A DNA stretch of 33,104 nucleotides from Porphyromonadaceae bacterium UBA7141 (lineage in GTDB: Bacteria; Bacteroidota; Bacteroidia; Bacteroidales; Muribaculaceae), in NCBI GenBank assembly GCA_002491945.1, contig DKWX01000069.1, positions 1 through 33,104 of the forward strand. Reading direction: 5' to 3'. The notes beneath the pieces are model-generated. The model saw only the letters and a list, made by a program, of their open reading frames with translations, was not told where the DNA came from and made no database searches. Within the stretch, counting starts at the first letter, position 1; the number at the start of each line of letters is the position of its first letter. This document shows, one piece after another, positions 25,986 through 33,104 of this stretch. The position numbers and the translations under genes were made by a program.

Positions 25986-27257
25986 TCAGTCGGCCACCGG
26001 AGGAATGCTGACTCCGTTGGCTTTCATCGTGGCCTCCACATCAAGGGCCTGGGCTATGAGGGATATGGGATTCTCGACGGGCACTCCGGTCGACATCTCA
26101 ATCTGCCATTTGCAGGTCTCGCAGTCGGTGGCTACGGAATCTACCTTTGATTCGAGAATCTGGTCGAACAGAGGGCGCCCGATACCCTGCGAGTAGTCAT
26201 AATACTCCTTCTTGAATCCATAAGTGCCGGCGATGCCGCAGCAGTGCGGGTTAAGGTGTACGAATTCGAGCCCCGGAATCATCTTCAGCAGAGAGGTGGA
26301 GTAGATTCCCCAGCCGAGTTTCTCCATGTGGCAGGGGACGTGATAGGCCACCCGCTTGTGGAAATCCTTGCGGAATACAAGGCGGACTTCACCCTCGTCA
26401 ATCAACCGATAGAGTGTGCGTGTGGCCAGTGCGATGTGTTCACGCACATCTGCATTGTCGAGGTGCAGCAGATGGGGATATTCATCGCGTATGGTGAAGC
26501 AGCATGTCGAGGAAGTGAGCAACACGTCGAGTCCGTTGTCCACAGCCTCGCGGATGGAGCGCAGATTGAGTTCGGCGTCGCGTGTGGCCTCATTGATGCA
26601 GCGGTTGGCAATCTTGGCCACACCGCAGCACTTCTCCCTGGCCAGAAGCCTCACACCGATGCCGATGGCATTGAACACTCTGACGAAGTCCTGCCCCAGT
26701 TGCGGGAAATTATAGTTGACGTAGCAGCCGTGGAAGTAGGCCGTCTGGCGGGAATACAGCGACTGTGTCCGCGCTGCCTTGCGGCGATACCAGGACTCGA
26801 AGCGTGTAGAGGAGTACTTCGGGAATGTGCGGTGCCTGTCGATGCCCATCGTGGTATCCATCAGATACTTCACCGGGTGCAGCCCGAGGGTGAAATTCAC
26901 CAGTGGAGCGAAGGTCGACGCCATCGTTCCCACGAAGTCGGTATTGGCCAGCATGGTGTCGCGCAGCGACGGGCGGCTCTTGGCATATTTGATGCGGGCG
27001 GCCTGGATGATATCGCCTATGCGCACATCGTTGGGACATGCCACCTCGCATCGTTTGCAGTTGAGACAGTATTTGAGTGCTTCATCATAGAAGAATGGCT
27101 TCTTCAGCCGGTAGCGCTCGCCGTCGGGGCCGGCCTGTTTCGGACCGGGATAATCGGGATTGACGGCTGTCACCGGGCAGTAGACGGTGCAGATGGTGCA
27201 TTTTATGCACGATTCGAAATTATTGTCGCTTATGTTCTGTTGCTGTAGTGTCATCAT
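25986..27257 (-). CDS. glpC: anaerobic glycerol-3-phosphate dehydrogenase subunit C (iron-sulfur)
   Basis: The electron-transfer and membrane-anchoring subunit of the GlpABC complex, 423 residues from the first of two adjacent ATGs (27257; 27254 is equally possible). Two 4Fe-4S motifs lie at the N-terminus: 'CIKCTICTVYCPV' (C17, C20, C23, C27) and 'CLNCKRCEVACPND' (C64, C67, C70, C74). Two CCG motifs follow ('REKCCGVAKIANR' ~207 and 'NPHCCGIAGTYGFKKE' ~340), as in heterodisulfide-reductase-like subunits that bind a further cluster or quinone. Slightly longer than E. coli GlpC (~396). It passes electrons from GlpA to quinone. 34 bases after glpB. Confidence 0.95.
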   Translation of the reverse strand: MMTLQQQNISDNNFESCIKCTICTVYCPVTAVNPDYPGPKQAGPDGERYRLKKPFFYDEALKYCLNCKRCEVACPNDVRIGDIIQAARIKYAKSRPSLRDTMLANTDFVGTMASTFAPLVNFTLGLHPVKYLMDTTMGIDRHRTFPKYSSTRFESWYRRKAARTQSLYSRQTAYFHGCYVNYNFPQLGQDFVRVFNAIGIGVRLLAREKCCGVAKIANRCINEATRDAELNLRSIREAVDNGLDVLLTSSTCCFTIRDEYPHLLHLDNADVREHIALATRTLYRLIDEGEVRLVFRKDFHKRVAYHVPCHMEKLGWGIYSTSLLKMIPGLEFVHLNPHCCGIAGTYGFKKEYYDYSQGIGRPLFDQILESKVDSVATDCETCKWQIEMSTGVPVENPISLIAQALDVEATMKANGVSIPPVAD

Positions 27258-27291
27258 AGTCGGGAGGATTAAGGTGTGGGGGGGACAGGCG

Positions 27292-28536
27292 TCAGACGCC
27301 GGTGATGCGAGAGGCCGCGTGCAGGGCTGTGGCCAGTGTGATTCCGGCTCCGGAGCCTTCTTTAAGGGCGTTGAATCCGGCCAGAAGAGCTCCGGTGGCA
27401 TAGAGATTGCCGACGGTGCGCCCGTGGAAGGAGGGGTGGAAATCCTCGTCGGTGACGACGCCGAAAGTCATATATGGCTGAGGGGCGTAGAAATCCTTGT
27501 CATACCAGGCTGTGCGCCCCTTGGAGACGTTGAGGTCGAGGCCAAGCGCGGGTTCGTAGATGTGCTCCATATCTGCTATCAGGCCGTGGCCGAAGAAGCT
27601 CCCTGTGGAGATTACGAAATTGTCGGCTTCAAGCGGCATGTCGCCGAGATTGACGGTAAAGATGCGCCGGAGGCGTCCGTCGGTGATTTCGCCGCGTTTC
27701 ACTGTGTCACCAGGCAGGAACTCGCCGCCGAGACGTATGAACAAATCGCGCAGACTGAGCTGGCAGCGCACTCCGGGCACAGAGGCCGGAGTCGTGGGGA
27801 TAAACCATACGGGGCATTTTACGGCCCGGCGCAGACGCTCCACAGGCTCATCGCTGAAGATGCCGAGTATGGCCGGCATGATGACGGCATCGCATCCGGC
27901 GGCCACTTCGTTGATTTTGAATGCAAGGTCGTCGACAGCCTCATTGGTCAGGAAGCGCGACATATTGGTGGCCCGCATTTCGGTGGTGCTGCGCCGCAGG
28001 ATGTCGAGCTGAGGTATATTGACAGTGCCCATATGACACTTCACACCCTTCTTTGCCAGTCCGGCGGCGAGGAAGCGCGGGTAGAAGTCAAGGTAGGAAT
28101 AGATGTTGACCAGAGCCACCTTCTTCCAAGGCATCGGCGCATCGGCGTCGAGCGCTATATAATCGCTGAGCGTGAGCCATGCCGGCTTCATGAATCCCAG
28201 AGGAGTGAGGCGCAGATGATTGGCATCGAGCGACCCGCTGACTTTTAGTCCGGCGTCAGCCAACAGCCCCGGCACCCGGCCCAGCAGGGCACGGAGTCTG
28301 TCGGCTCCGATCACACGGTAGGGATGATCGGCGTCGAGCTGCCGGATGTGCGACAGCGGATCGGTAATGACCGTCTCCCCTCCGGCCTGACCGAGGAGTT
28401 CGAATGAGCCTGACCAGAAATGCAGTGCGCTCTGACCGGCCGATATGATGGCTGTGCGCTGTCCGGCACGTGCGCATTCAATGCCGCTTGCCAGACCGCT
28501 GAGGCCTCCGCCTATTATGATGGTATCGAATTTCAT
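27292..28536 (-). CDS. glpB: anaerobic glycerol-3-phosphate dehydrogenase subunit B
   Basis: A 414-residue flavoprotein subunit of GlpABC. The N-terminal Rossmann motif 'TIIIGGGLSGLASGIECARA' (GGGLSG at 9-14) binds the flavin; 'SALHFWSGSFELLG' and the C-terminal 'GNLYATGALLAGFNALKEGS' followed by 'GITLATALHAA' are typical of GlpB. Length fits E. coli GlpB (~419). It links GlpA and GlpC. It starts 24 bases after glpA, and all three subunits are present in the enterobacterial order A, B, C. Confidence 0.95.
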   Translation of the reverse strand: MKFDTIIIGGGLSGLASGIECARAGQRTAIISAGQSALHFWSGSFELLGQAGGETVITDPLSHIRQLDADHPYRVIGADRLRALLGRVPGLLADAGLKVSGSLDANHLRLTPLGFMKPAWLTLSDYIALDADAPMPWKKVALVNIYSYLDFYPRFLAAGLAKKGVKCHMGTVNIPQLDILRRSTTEMRATNMSRFLTNEAVDDLAFKINEVAAGCDAVIMPAILGIFSDEPVERLRRAVKCPVWFIPTTPASVPGVRCQLSLRDLFIRLGGEFLPGDTVKRGEITDGRLRRIFTVNLGDMPLEADNFVISTGSFFGHGLIADMEHIYEPALGLDLNVSKGRTAWYDKDFYAPQPYMTFGVVTDEDFHPSFHGRTVGNLYATGALLAGFNALKEGSGAGITLATALHAASRITGV

Positions 28537-28560
28537 GGCAGTAAAATGTTTTTTTGGGGG

Positions 28561-30216
28561 TTAGTGGAGTGGCTGTTCGCCGATAGGAGAGGCGGTGTCG
28601 GTGTCGAGTCCGCAGACTCCCTCATAGAGCCAGGATGTAAACTGGATTTCCACCAGCGTCTCACCCCAGCATACGGGATACATCCCGTGCCATCTCTCGT
28701 CGAGGAACGACGCGAGATCGTTGAGTGTGCGGCGGGCGCATTTCTCATGGCGCTCCAGAAGTCCGGCGGCGCGGCATGCACAGAGTTCGCCCTGGCAGGT
28801 GCCCATCCCCATACGTGTGCGGCGGCGCAGATTGACAAGATTGTGCACGTGTAGCTCCTCGATAGCGAAATTCACTTCGCCGACAGATACCTGCTCGCAT
28901 TCGCATACGAGGGCATCCTCGGCGTCATCGTTGGATGCAATGCGTCCGGTCAGACTCCCGTGGCGCTCTTCGGCGGCTTTCTGCTCGGTGCTGAGTTCGA
29001 TGATATGGGCGCGGCGCCGGCGGTCGTCATCGGTATTGTCAGAGCCGGGCAGGGGCACTTGGGCAGTCTCGCATTTGCGGTCAACGCCGAGCTTGCGGCA
29101 GGCCAGGTCGGTGGCCTCCTGCGCCATCAGACGATAGGTCATCAGTTTGCCTCCGGTGATGGTGATGAATCCGTCGAGTCCGTCGCGCTTCGTATGGTCG
29201 AGGCATACGATTCCGCGGCTGATGCTGCGTCCGGAGGGGTCGGAGTCGTCGGCCACAAGGGGGCGCACCCCGGCATAGGCCCGCAGGATGCGGGTCCATG
29301 CCATGGCGGGCGAAAGCCGGGTGCCTTCGCGCAGCAGCAGGTCGACTTCGGCGGGAGTGACCTCCATATTGTCGATCTGGTCGTATGGGATGCGTGTGGA
29401 GGTGGTGCCGATTACGCAGATTGTGTCGCCCGGCACGAGAATGTCGGCATCGCCCGGCTTACGACAGCGGTTGAGCACCATATTGTTGATGCGGTGGCCG
29501 AAGATGAGCAGCGATCCTTTGGCGGGATACATGTTGATGTCGACTCCGGCCAGTCGGGCGAGATGATGCCCCCATATGCCGGCGGCGTTGATGGTGACTT
29601 TCCCCCGGATTTCACGCTCCTGGCCGTCGCGGTGGCTGCGGAGTCGCACACCGGTGATGCGAGTGCCCTCGCGCAGGAATCCCACAACCTCCTGATAGGT
29701 CATGATATCGGCGCCGTTCATGCGTGCCGCCATGACATTGGCTGTGGTAAGACGGAAGGGGTCGATTGAGCCGTCGGGCACCTTTACGGCCCCGATTATG
29801 GCCGGATTGACCGAGGGCTCTATGCGCAGGGCTTCGGTCGGGTCAAGTTCTTCGGCAGAGATGCCTGCCTTGCGGCAGTCCTCGATGAAAGCCGCATGAT
29901 AATCAAGGCCGTCTTCCGGCAGGGATACAAAGAGTCCGCCGGTCTCTTCGATGCAGTGGCGTGCTATGCGTTTGAGAATGATATTCTCCTTGATGCATTC
30001 GACAGCCGACTCGGGGTCGGTGTGGGCATATCTGGCTCCGCTGTGCAGCAGACCGTGATTGCGCCCGGTGGCTCCGGCTGTGAAGTCTAACCGCTCTATC
30101 AGTATGGTGCGCAGACCACGCATGGCGCAGTCGCGGGCTGTACCGGCGCCGGTGGCTCCTCCGCCGATGATGATGACATCGTAGTCTTTCGTGTTTTCCA
30201 TAGATGTGGTTTTCAT
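28561..30216 (-). CDS. glpA: anaerobic glycerol-3-phosphate dehydrogenase subunit A (catalytic)
   Basis: The FAD-containing catalytic subunit, 551 residues, that oxidises sn-glycerol 3-phosphate to dihydroxyacetone phosphate. FAD motif 'VIIIGGGATGAGTARDCAMR' (GGGATGAG at 18-25), followed by 'TGRNHGLLHSGARYA', 'EPSVNPAIIGAVKVPDGSID', 'NAAGIWG' and 'ITGGKLMTYRLMA'. The C-terminus holds a BFD-like 2Fe-2S domain with 'CECE' (~437) and 'GTCQGELCAC' (~472-481), which marks GlpA and is absent from aerobic GlpD. It is strikingly close to the E. coli protein in block after block. First gene of the operon; the start could also be the ATG at 30201. No consensus promoter was found upstream, and no regulator gene is nearby. 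Confidence 0.96.
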   Translation of the reverse strand: MKTTSMENTKDYDVIIIGGGATGAGTARDCAMRGLRTILIERLDFTAGATGRNHGLLHSGARYAHTDPESAVECIKENIILKRIARHCIEETGGLFVSLPEDGLDYHAAFIEDCRKAGISAEELDPTEALRIEPSVNPAIIGAVKVPDGSIDPFRLTTANVMAARMNGADIMTYQEVVGFLREGTRITGVRLRSHRDGQEREIRGKVTINAAGIWGHHLARLAGVDINMYPAKGSLLIFGHRINNMVLNRCRKPGDADILVPGDTICVIGTTSTRIPYDQIDNMEVTPAEVDLLLREGTRLSPAMAWTRILRAYAGVRPLVADDSDPSGRSISRGIVCLDHTKRDGLDGFITITGGKLMTYRLMAQEATDLACRKLGVDRKCETAQVPLPGSDNTDDDRRRRAHIIELSTEQKAAEERHGSLTGRIASNDDAEDALVCECEQVSVGEVNFAIEELHVHNLVNLRRRTRMGMGTCQGELCACRAAGLLERHEKCARRTLNDLASFLDERWHGMYPVCWGETLVEIQFTSWLYEGVCGLDTDTASPIGEQPLH

Positions 30217-30660
30217 GGTATGCCGGACGCACCTGGCTCAATGTAAATGGAGTGGGGGGAGTCCGGAAGAAGTTATTGTATCTCCGCCGGAGCGAAGGAT
30301 TGGAGAGAGGTGATTCGCAGGCTTCCGATAATAAGCAGGCGCTCGTCTCAACTTGCGGAATCAGATGAAAAGAAACCGCGGATTGCAGAAAAAATTTCCG
30401 TCGGCATACTATCGTTTAAGTCGGGACACTTGCCGACGTATGTGCATTTTTCTTCGAAACGATTTCAAAAAAAAAGCTTTCTACCCAATATAACATCGGG
30501 GTATGAGAATGGTTTTATGACGGTGATGGTGTTTTGAAACAAGCCGGATGACGGTGGTGTTAAATTGAAATAAATCAAGTAGCGTGCGTGGGGGAGATGT
30601 GAATAGGGAGTATAGGCAACCGCTTGACAGATTATATGCTTGCGTGGGGGGGATGCGGTG
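30217..30660. other. intergenic region between glpA and the TRIC gene
   Basis: No convincing gene. It must contain the glp promoter, but no TAnnTTTG match was found on the minus strand. A 7-bp inverted repeat, GTCGGCA (30400-30406) and TGCCGAC (30431-30437), could be an operator; the word TGCCGAC recurs at 30701-30707, next to the TRIC start site. Confidence 0.4.
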
Positions 30661-30691
30661 TTTGAGTATTGGCCGATATTTGCTAACTTTG
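30661..30691 (+). promoter_or_regulatory. promoter of the TRIC-family gene
   Basis: TTTG (30661-30664), exactly 19 bases, TAACTTTG (30684-30691). Start near 30698, leader ~108 bases. A small hairpin, CCGACA-TTG-TGTCGG (30703-30717), begins within a few bases of the start site. Confidence 0.7.
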
Positions 30692-30805
30692 CAGGCTGAT
30701 TGCCGACATTGTGTCGGAACGATGGGGAGAAAGCGGGCAGAACCTGATTTCACCCCGGCATGCAACTACAGGTAAAGAAACAAAAAAGAAAATCAACAAC
30801 GACCA

Positions 30806-31471
30806 ATGGAAGATACGCTTTCATTCATACTGGAGGTAATAGGCACCGTCGCAGCCGCGATAAGCGGCATCCGTCTGGCAGCTACTAAGAGATTTGACTG
30901 GTTTGGCGCTTATATCGTGGGGCTGGTAACGGCCATCGGAGGCGGCACACTGCGTGACATATTGCTCGACATACCGGTGTTCTGGATGCAGACATGGTGG
31001 TATCTGGCGGTGACGGCCCTTTCGCTGCTTGCTGTGCTGGTGTTCAGGAATCTGCTTGTCAGCAAAGACCGGATGCTATTTATCTTCGACAGTATCGGAC
31101 TTGCCATGTTCTGTGTGATAGGTATCAATAAGACGCTGGCAATCGGTTATCCGATGTGGGTGGCGCTTGTGATGGGAATCATCACCGGAGCCTTCGGCGG
31201 AGTGATACGTGATATACTGATCAATGAGGAACCGCTCGTATTCCGCAAAGATATCTATGCCACGGCCTGTATCGCGGGGGGCTTCGTATATTGGCTGATG
31301 TATGAATTCGCAGAGGCCCCGATGATGAGTCAGCTGGCATGTGCCGCTGTGATAATCGCTTTGCGATTCTGTGCTCTGAAGTATAACCTTCAGCTGCCGG
31401 TGCTGACTGAAAAGGTAGAGTCGAAGTCGCGCGGCGACTCCGACAGCAATACAACACCTCACGACAAGTAG
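30806..31471 (+). CDS. TRIC/UPF0126 (YadS-like) membrane protein
   Basis: A 221-residue inner-membrane protein with seven hydrophobic segments built as two copies of a three-helix unit. Each copy carries the kinked-helix signature: 'GLVTAIGGGTLRDILLD' (~40) and 'GIITGAFGGVIRDILINE' (~125). Bacterial TRIC members are trimeric monovalent-cation (K+) channels by structure; some relatives have been tied to glycine transport. The physiological role here is not known. The C-terminal ~25 residues are a polar tail ('SKSRGDSDSNTTPHDK'). The ATG follows an A-rich stretch. Monocistronic with its own promoter; the insertion sequence starts ~85 bases after its stop and supplies the next terminator. Confidence 0.9.
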   Translation: MEDTLSFILEVIGTVAAAISGIRLAATKRFDWFGAYIVGLVTAIGGGTLRDILLDIPVFWMQTWWYLAVTALSLLAVLVFRNLLVSKDRMLFIFDSIGLAMFCVIGINKTLAIGYPMWVALVMGIITGAFGGVIRDILINEEPLVFRKDIYATACIAGGFVYWLMYEFAEAPMMSQLACAAVIIALRFCALKYNLQLPVLTEKVESKSRGDSDSNTTPHDK

Positions 31472-31580
31472 GTATACGACAAGCGGATATGACAGACACG
31501 CCGGGATTGTTGGCAAGTAGGGTGTTCAGTTTGATGTTCCGAAAAACGTCATTCAAAATTATTACTGTCCGCTAAACCAT

Positions 31581-31629
31581 AAAAAGGCGAGTCCAACTTC
31601 CTGCGTGCCAGAAGTTGGGCTTGCTTTTT
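31581..31629. terminator. bidirectional terminator inside the IS left end
   Basis: GCGAGTCCAACTTC (31587-31600) pairs with GAAGTTGGGCTTGC (31611-31624), two wobbles, with TTTTT after the stem on the plus strand and AAAAA before it. It ends the transposase transcript and blocks read-through from the TRIC gene. Confidence 0.85.
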
Positions 31630-31646
31630 GTATATGACAAGCCCCC

Positions 31647-32870
31647 TCAGCAGTTTTCAGTATCTTTAGGTGGTGATTCTGCTGCTTCGACAAGCATGAT
31701 TTTCAGGTCTGCATCGGGCTGATTGAGGAACTTTTCGAGATTCAGGTAATACATCAGAACAATTCTGACGATTGTAGCCAGTCCCGAGAAGCTCCAACGC
31801 CTTTGCAAGGTGCTTTGTAAGACCGAGAGCAGCAGATTAGCTATGAGTGTTACCCATATCTGGATCTTTATGGCATTGGCGCTTCCGCCGTAGAAGTATC
31901 TCAGTGGGAAGTTTTGCTTTATCTGCTTGAAAAGCGACTCAATCTGCCACCGGCGGCGGTATATTGCCACGATTGTCTGCAATTGCATGTCGAAGTCGTT
32001 GGTCAGAAGCGATATAAGCTTAGGTTCCTTGCCTTTCTTGATGTCAACGTATGTGATAATCCTGGCAATGTGGCTGATGCCGTTTCTACGGAACACCACT
32101 ACTTGCTCACGGTACTCCATATGCCCCTGCGAATTCTGATACATGCAGTCCACAAGAATCTCGTAGCTGATGTTTTTCTTCATTTTTGTGACATATACCA
32201 CGCCTCTGTCTGTAAGTTCCTCAAATTTGGCATAGTTGATATATGCGCGGTCAAGTGCCACTATATCATTATGGCTGTAATGACTCGGAGCAAGCATGAA
32301 TGAATCGTTTGTCGCTGCCGAAGTGAACTGCACATCGCAGGGAACGCCCTCGTTGGCGTGTATTACAGAGTGCACCTTGATACCCCCTTTCTTCTTGCCG
32401 GTCTTGGGATGTCGTCCGACTCCCTTGAAAATAGCATTGGAGAACAGCGTGATGGTTGTGGAATCAATGATTCCAAGCTGTTTTATCCACTCTTCCGTGC
32501 CGTTGCGTCGGCTGTCTGAGGAAAGAATGTCTTTATTGGCGGCATACAGATCGCGATAGACCTCTTCAAAGAACTTCTCTGACCTCCTGTCGTTTGCGTC
32601 AGAAAGGGTGCTGCGTCTGGGCACAGTTTCTATTCCGACATGACGGAGTTTACGGACCTCGGCAGTCATAGATGTCTCTATCTCACGCAATGAATCGAAG
32701 CGTTGGATTACGTCATAGAGCATCGTGAGCAGATGCGTATAGCCGTCGAAGCTCGTTACGTACTTCTCTCCGCCGTGTTTTCGGCTGATTTCAACAATTT
32801 TTTCACGGTCGAGCGATTTTATCAGCTGACCATATATCGGCTGTCCGAAGAAATTGCTACTTTTGCTCAT
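31647..32870 (-). CDS. IS4-family transposase (DUF4372 plus DDE domain)
   Basis: A 407-residue transposase, intact. I chose the ATG at 32870 ('MSKSSNFFGQPIYGQLIKSL'); an extension to 32927 would overlap the promoter. The N-terminal DNA-binding part (~1-75) is of the DUF4372 type. The DDE catalytic residues are D136 ('GIIDSTTITLFS'), D207 ('IVALDRAYINYAKFEEL') and E311 in 'YRRRWQIESLFKQIKQN', the IS4 YREK signature. Cut-and-paste transposition is expected. It lies inside matching terminal repeats, so the element may be active. Confidence 0.95.
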   Translation of the reverse strand: MSKSSNFFGQPIYGQLIKSLDREKIVEISRKHGGEKYVTSFDGYTHLLTMLYDVIQRFDSLREIETSMTAEVRKLRHVGIETVPRRSTLSDANDRRSEKFFEEVYRDLYAANKDILSSDSRRNGTEEWIKQLGIIDSTTITLFSNAIFKGVGRHPKTGKKKGGIKVHSVIHANEGVPCDVQFTSAATNDSFMLAPSHYSHNDIVALDRAYINYAKFEELTDRGVVYVTKMKKNISYEILVDCMYQNSQGHMEYREQVVVFRRNGISHIARIITYVDIKKGKEPKLISLLTNDFDMQLQTIVAIYRRRWQIESLFKQIKQNFPLRYFYGGSANAIKIQIWVTLIANLLLSVLQSTLQRRWSFSGLATIVRIVLMYYLNLEKFLNQPDADLKIMLVEAAESPPKDTENC

Positions 32871-32896
32871 GGTTATAATGGTTTGTTTGGCGACAC

Positions 32897-32928
32897 CAAA
32901 GTAACCATAAAGGGCTGACTCCTGCAAA
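32897..32928 (-). promoter_or_regulatory. transposase promoter
   Basis: Minus strand TTTG (32925-32928), 20 bases, TTACTTTG (32897-32904; one mismatch to TAnnTTTG). Start near 32890, ~20 bases before the ATG. The -33 box lies in the loop of the hairpin 32911-32941. Confidence 0.5.
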
Positions 32929-32948
32929 TGGAATCAGCCCTATTTTTT
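32911..32948 (+). terminator. hairpin with T run inside the IS right end
   Basis: AGGGCTGA (32911-32918) pairs with TCAGCCCT (32934-32941), followed by A and six T. It acts on plus-strand transcripts. For minus-strand transcripts entering from outside, the hairpin would fold upstream of the transposase start and could hinder its translation. Confidence 0.7.
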
Positions 32949-32992
32949 CAATCGCTCAAAAAATGTTTAGCGGAGAGTAATAATTGTAGATA

Positions 32993-33012
32993 TTGTCTTA
33001 TTTGCAAGACAA
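32993..33012. promoter_or_regulatory. palindromic operator-like site 1
   Basis: TTGTCTT-N6-AAGACAA, perfect 7-bp arms. It covers the end of the -7 box and the expected start of the minus-strand promoter at 33010-33041. Confidence 0.6.
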
Positions 33013-33041
33013 AATTAGGTAATATTTGTCTTATATACAAG
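33010..33041 (-). promoter_or_regulatory. promoter directed into the insertion sequence
   Basis: Minus strand CTTG (33038-33041), 20 bases, TAATTTTG (33010-33017), a full -7 match with a near -33 match. Start near 33003, only ~20 bases from the IS right end, so the gene it once served has probably been separated from it by the insertion. Confidence 0.5.
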
Positions 33042-33045
33042 ACAG
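33026..33045. promoter_or_regulatory. palindromic operator-like site 2
   Basis: TTGTCTT-N6-AAGACAG, the same site with one mismatch, 33 bases (about three helical turns) from site 1, covering the -33 box. Confidence 0.6.
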
Positions 33046-33104
33046 GAGCCATTATTTTTGATTCGGCTACTGGCAAGATAGACATACTCCCCTTTGTGAA
33101 GAAA

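Larger units (their letters stand above)
31557..32985 (-). mobile_element. IS4-type insertion sequence with 21-bp terminal inverted repeats
   Basis: The left end (31557-31577) and the reverse complement of the right end (32965-32985) share 20 of 21 bases (core ATTATTACTSTCCGCTAAAC). The element is ~1430 bp and carries one intact transposase gene. Hairpins with T runs lie just inside both ends. No target duplication could be found in the flanks (31530-31558 against 32983-33010), so the element may be old, may have undergone recombination, or its exact ends may differ by a few bases. Confidence 0.85.

Noticed and set aside
27187..28248. 353-codon open frame opposite glpB
   Set aside because: Antisense shadow of a conserved gene.
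30247..30537. 96-codon frame upstream of the TRIC gene
   Set aside because: No domain, no promoter, odd composition; the TRIC promoter lies downstream of it.

Overview
The window looks like a chromosomal segment of a gut Bacteroidales bacterium, most likely of the Muribaculaceae or a near relative (inference). The evidence is a set of promoters of the Bacteroidota type (TTTG, 19-20 bases, TAnnTTTG), large secreted fibronectin-III, adhesin and BspA-type leucine-rich-repeat proteins with C-terminal tails like type IX sorting domains, a regulator fragment of Bacteroidota type, fairly high G+C, and gene families common in that group (DUF1846, DUF3108, WG repeats, DUF4372 transposase). The first ~480 bases are visibly more A+T-rich and carry the end of an HNH nuclease, perhaps part of a restriction system.

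Layout. 1-421: 3' end of an HNH endonuclease gene. 717-6964: two divergent genes for large secreted multidomain proteins, sharing a promoter region at 4119-4489. 7129-9354: UvrD/PcrA-type helicase. 9943-12101: ahpC-ahpF peroxide-detoxification operon, preceded by a strongly structured leader. 12321-13808: DUF1846 gene whose promoter lies almost on its start codon. 13905-14657: exported DUF3108 protein. 14743-16099: two broken genes (a BspA-like secreted protein and a regulator with an HTH end) meeting head to head at a perfect 13-bp inverted repeat. 16363-18985: a two-gene unit of uncharacterised cytosolic proteins, one with WG repeats and one with a duplicated ~60-residue module. 18986-19563: non-coding, with a good promoter and a perfect 24-bp hairpin. 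19564-20661: YeiH-type exporter. 20941-22263: NhaC-type antiporter. 22504-30216: a six-gene glycerol and glycerol-3-phosphate operon in the order glpA, glpB, glpC, glpK, glpF and a secreted HAD phosphatase. 30806-31471: TRIC/UPF0126 membrane protein. 31557-32985: a complete IS4-type insertion sequence. 32986-33104: a promoter flanked by two matching palindromes.

How the genes work together. GlpF brings glycerol in, GlpK phosphorylates it, and the GlpABC complex oxidises glycerol 3-phosphate and passes electrons to quinone. The exported phosphatase at the operon's end could supply glycerol outside the inner membrane (hypothesis). AhpC and AhpF form a complete NADH-driven peroxidase. I see no CRISPR array, tRNA or rRNA, and no complete defence system. 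The most unusual places are the palindromic junction of two broken genes, the structured ahpC leader, the orphan promoter and hairpin unit at 19112-19484, the secreted phosphatase in the glp operon, and the paired palindromes beside the insertion sequence.
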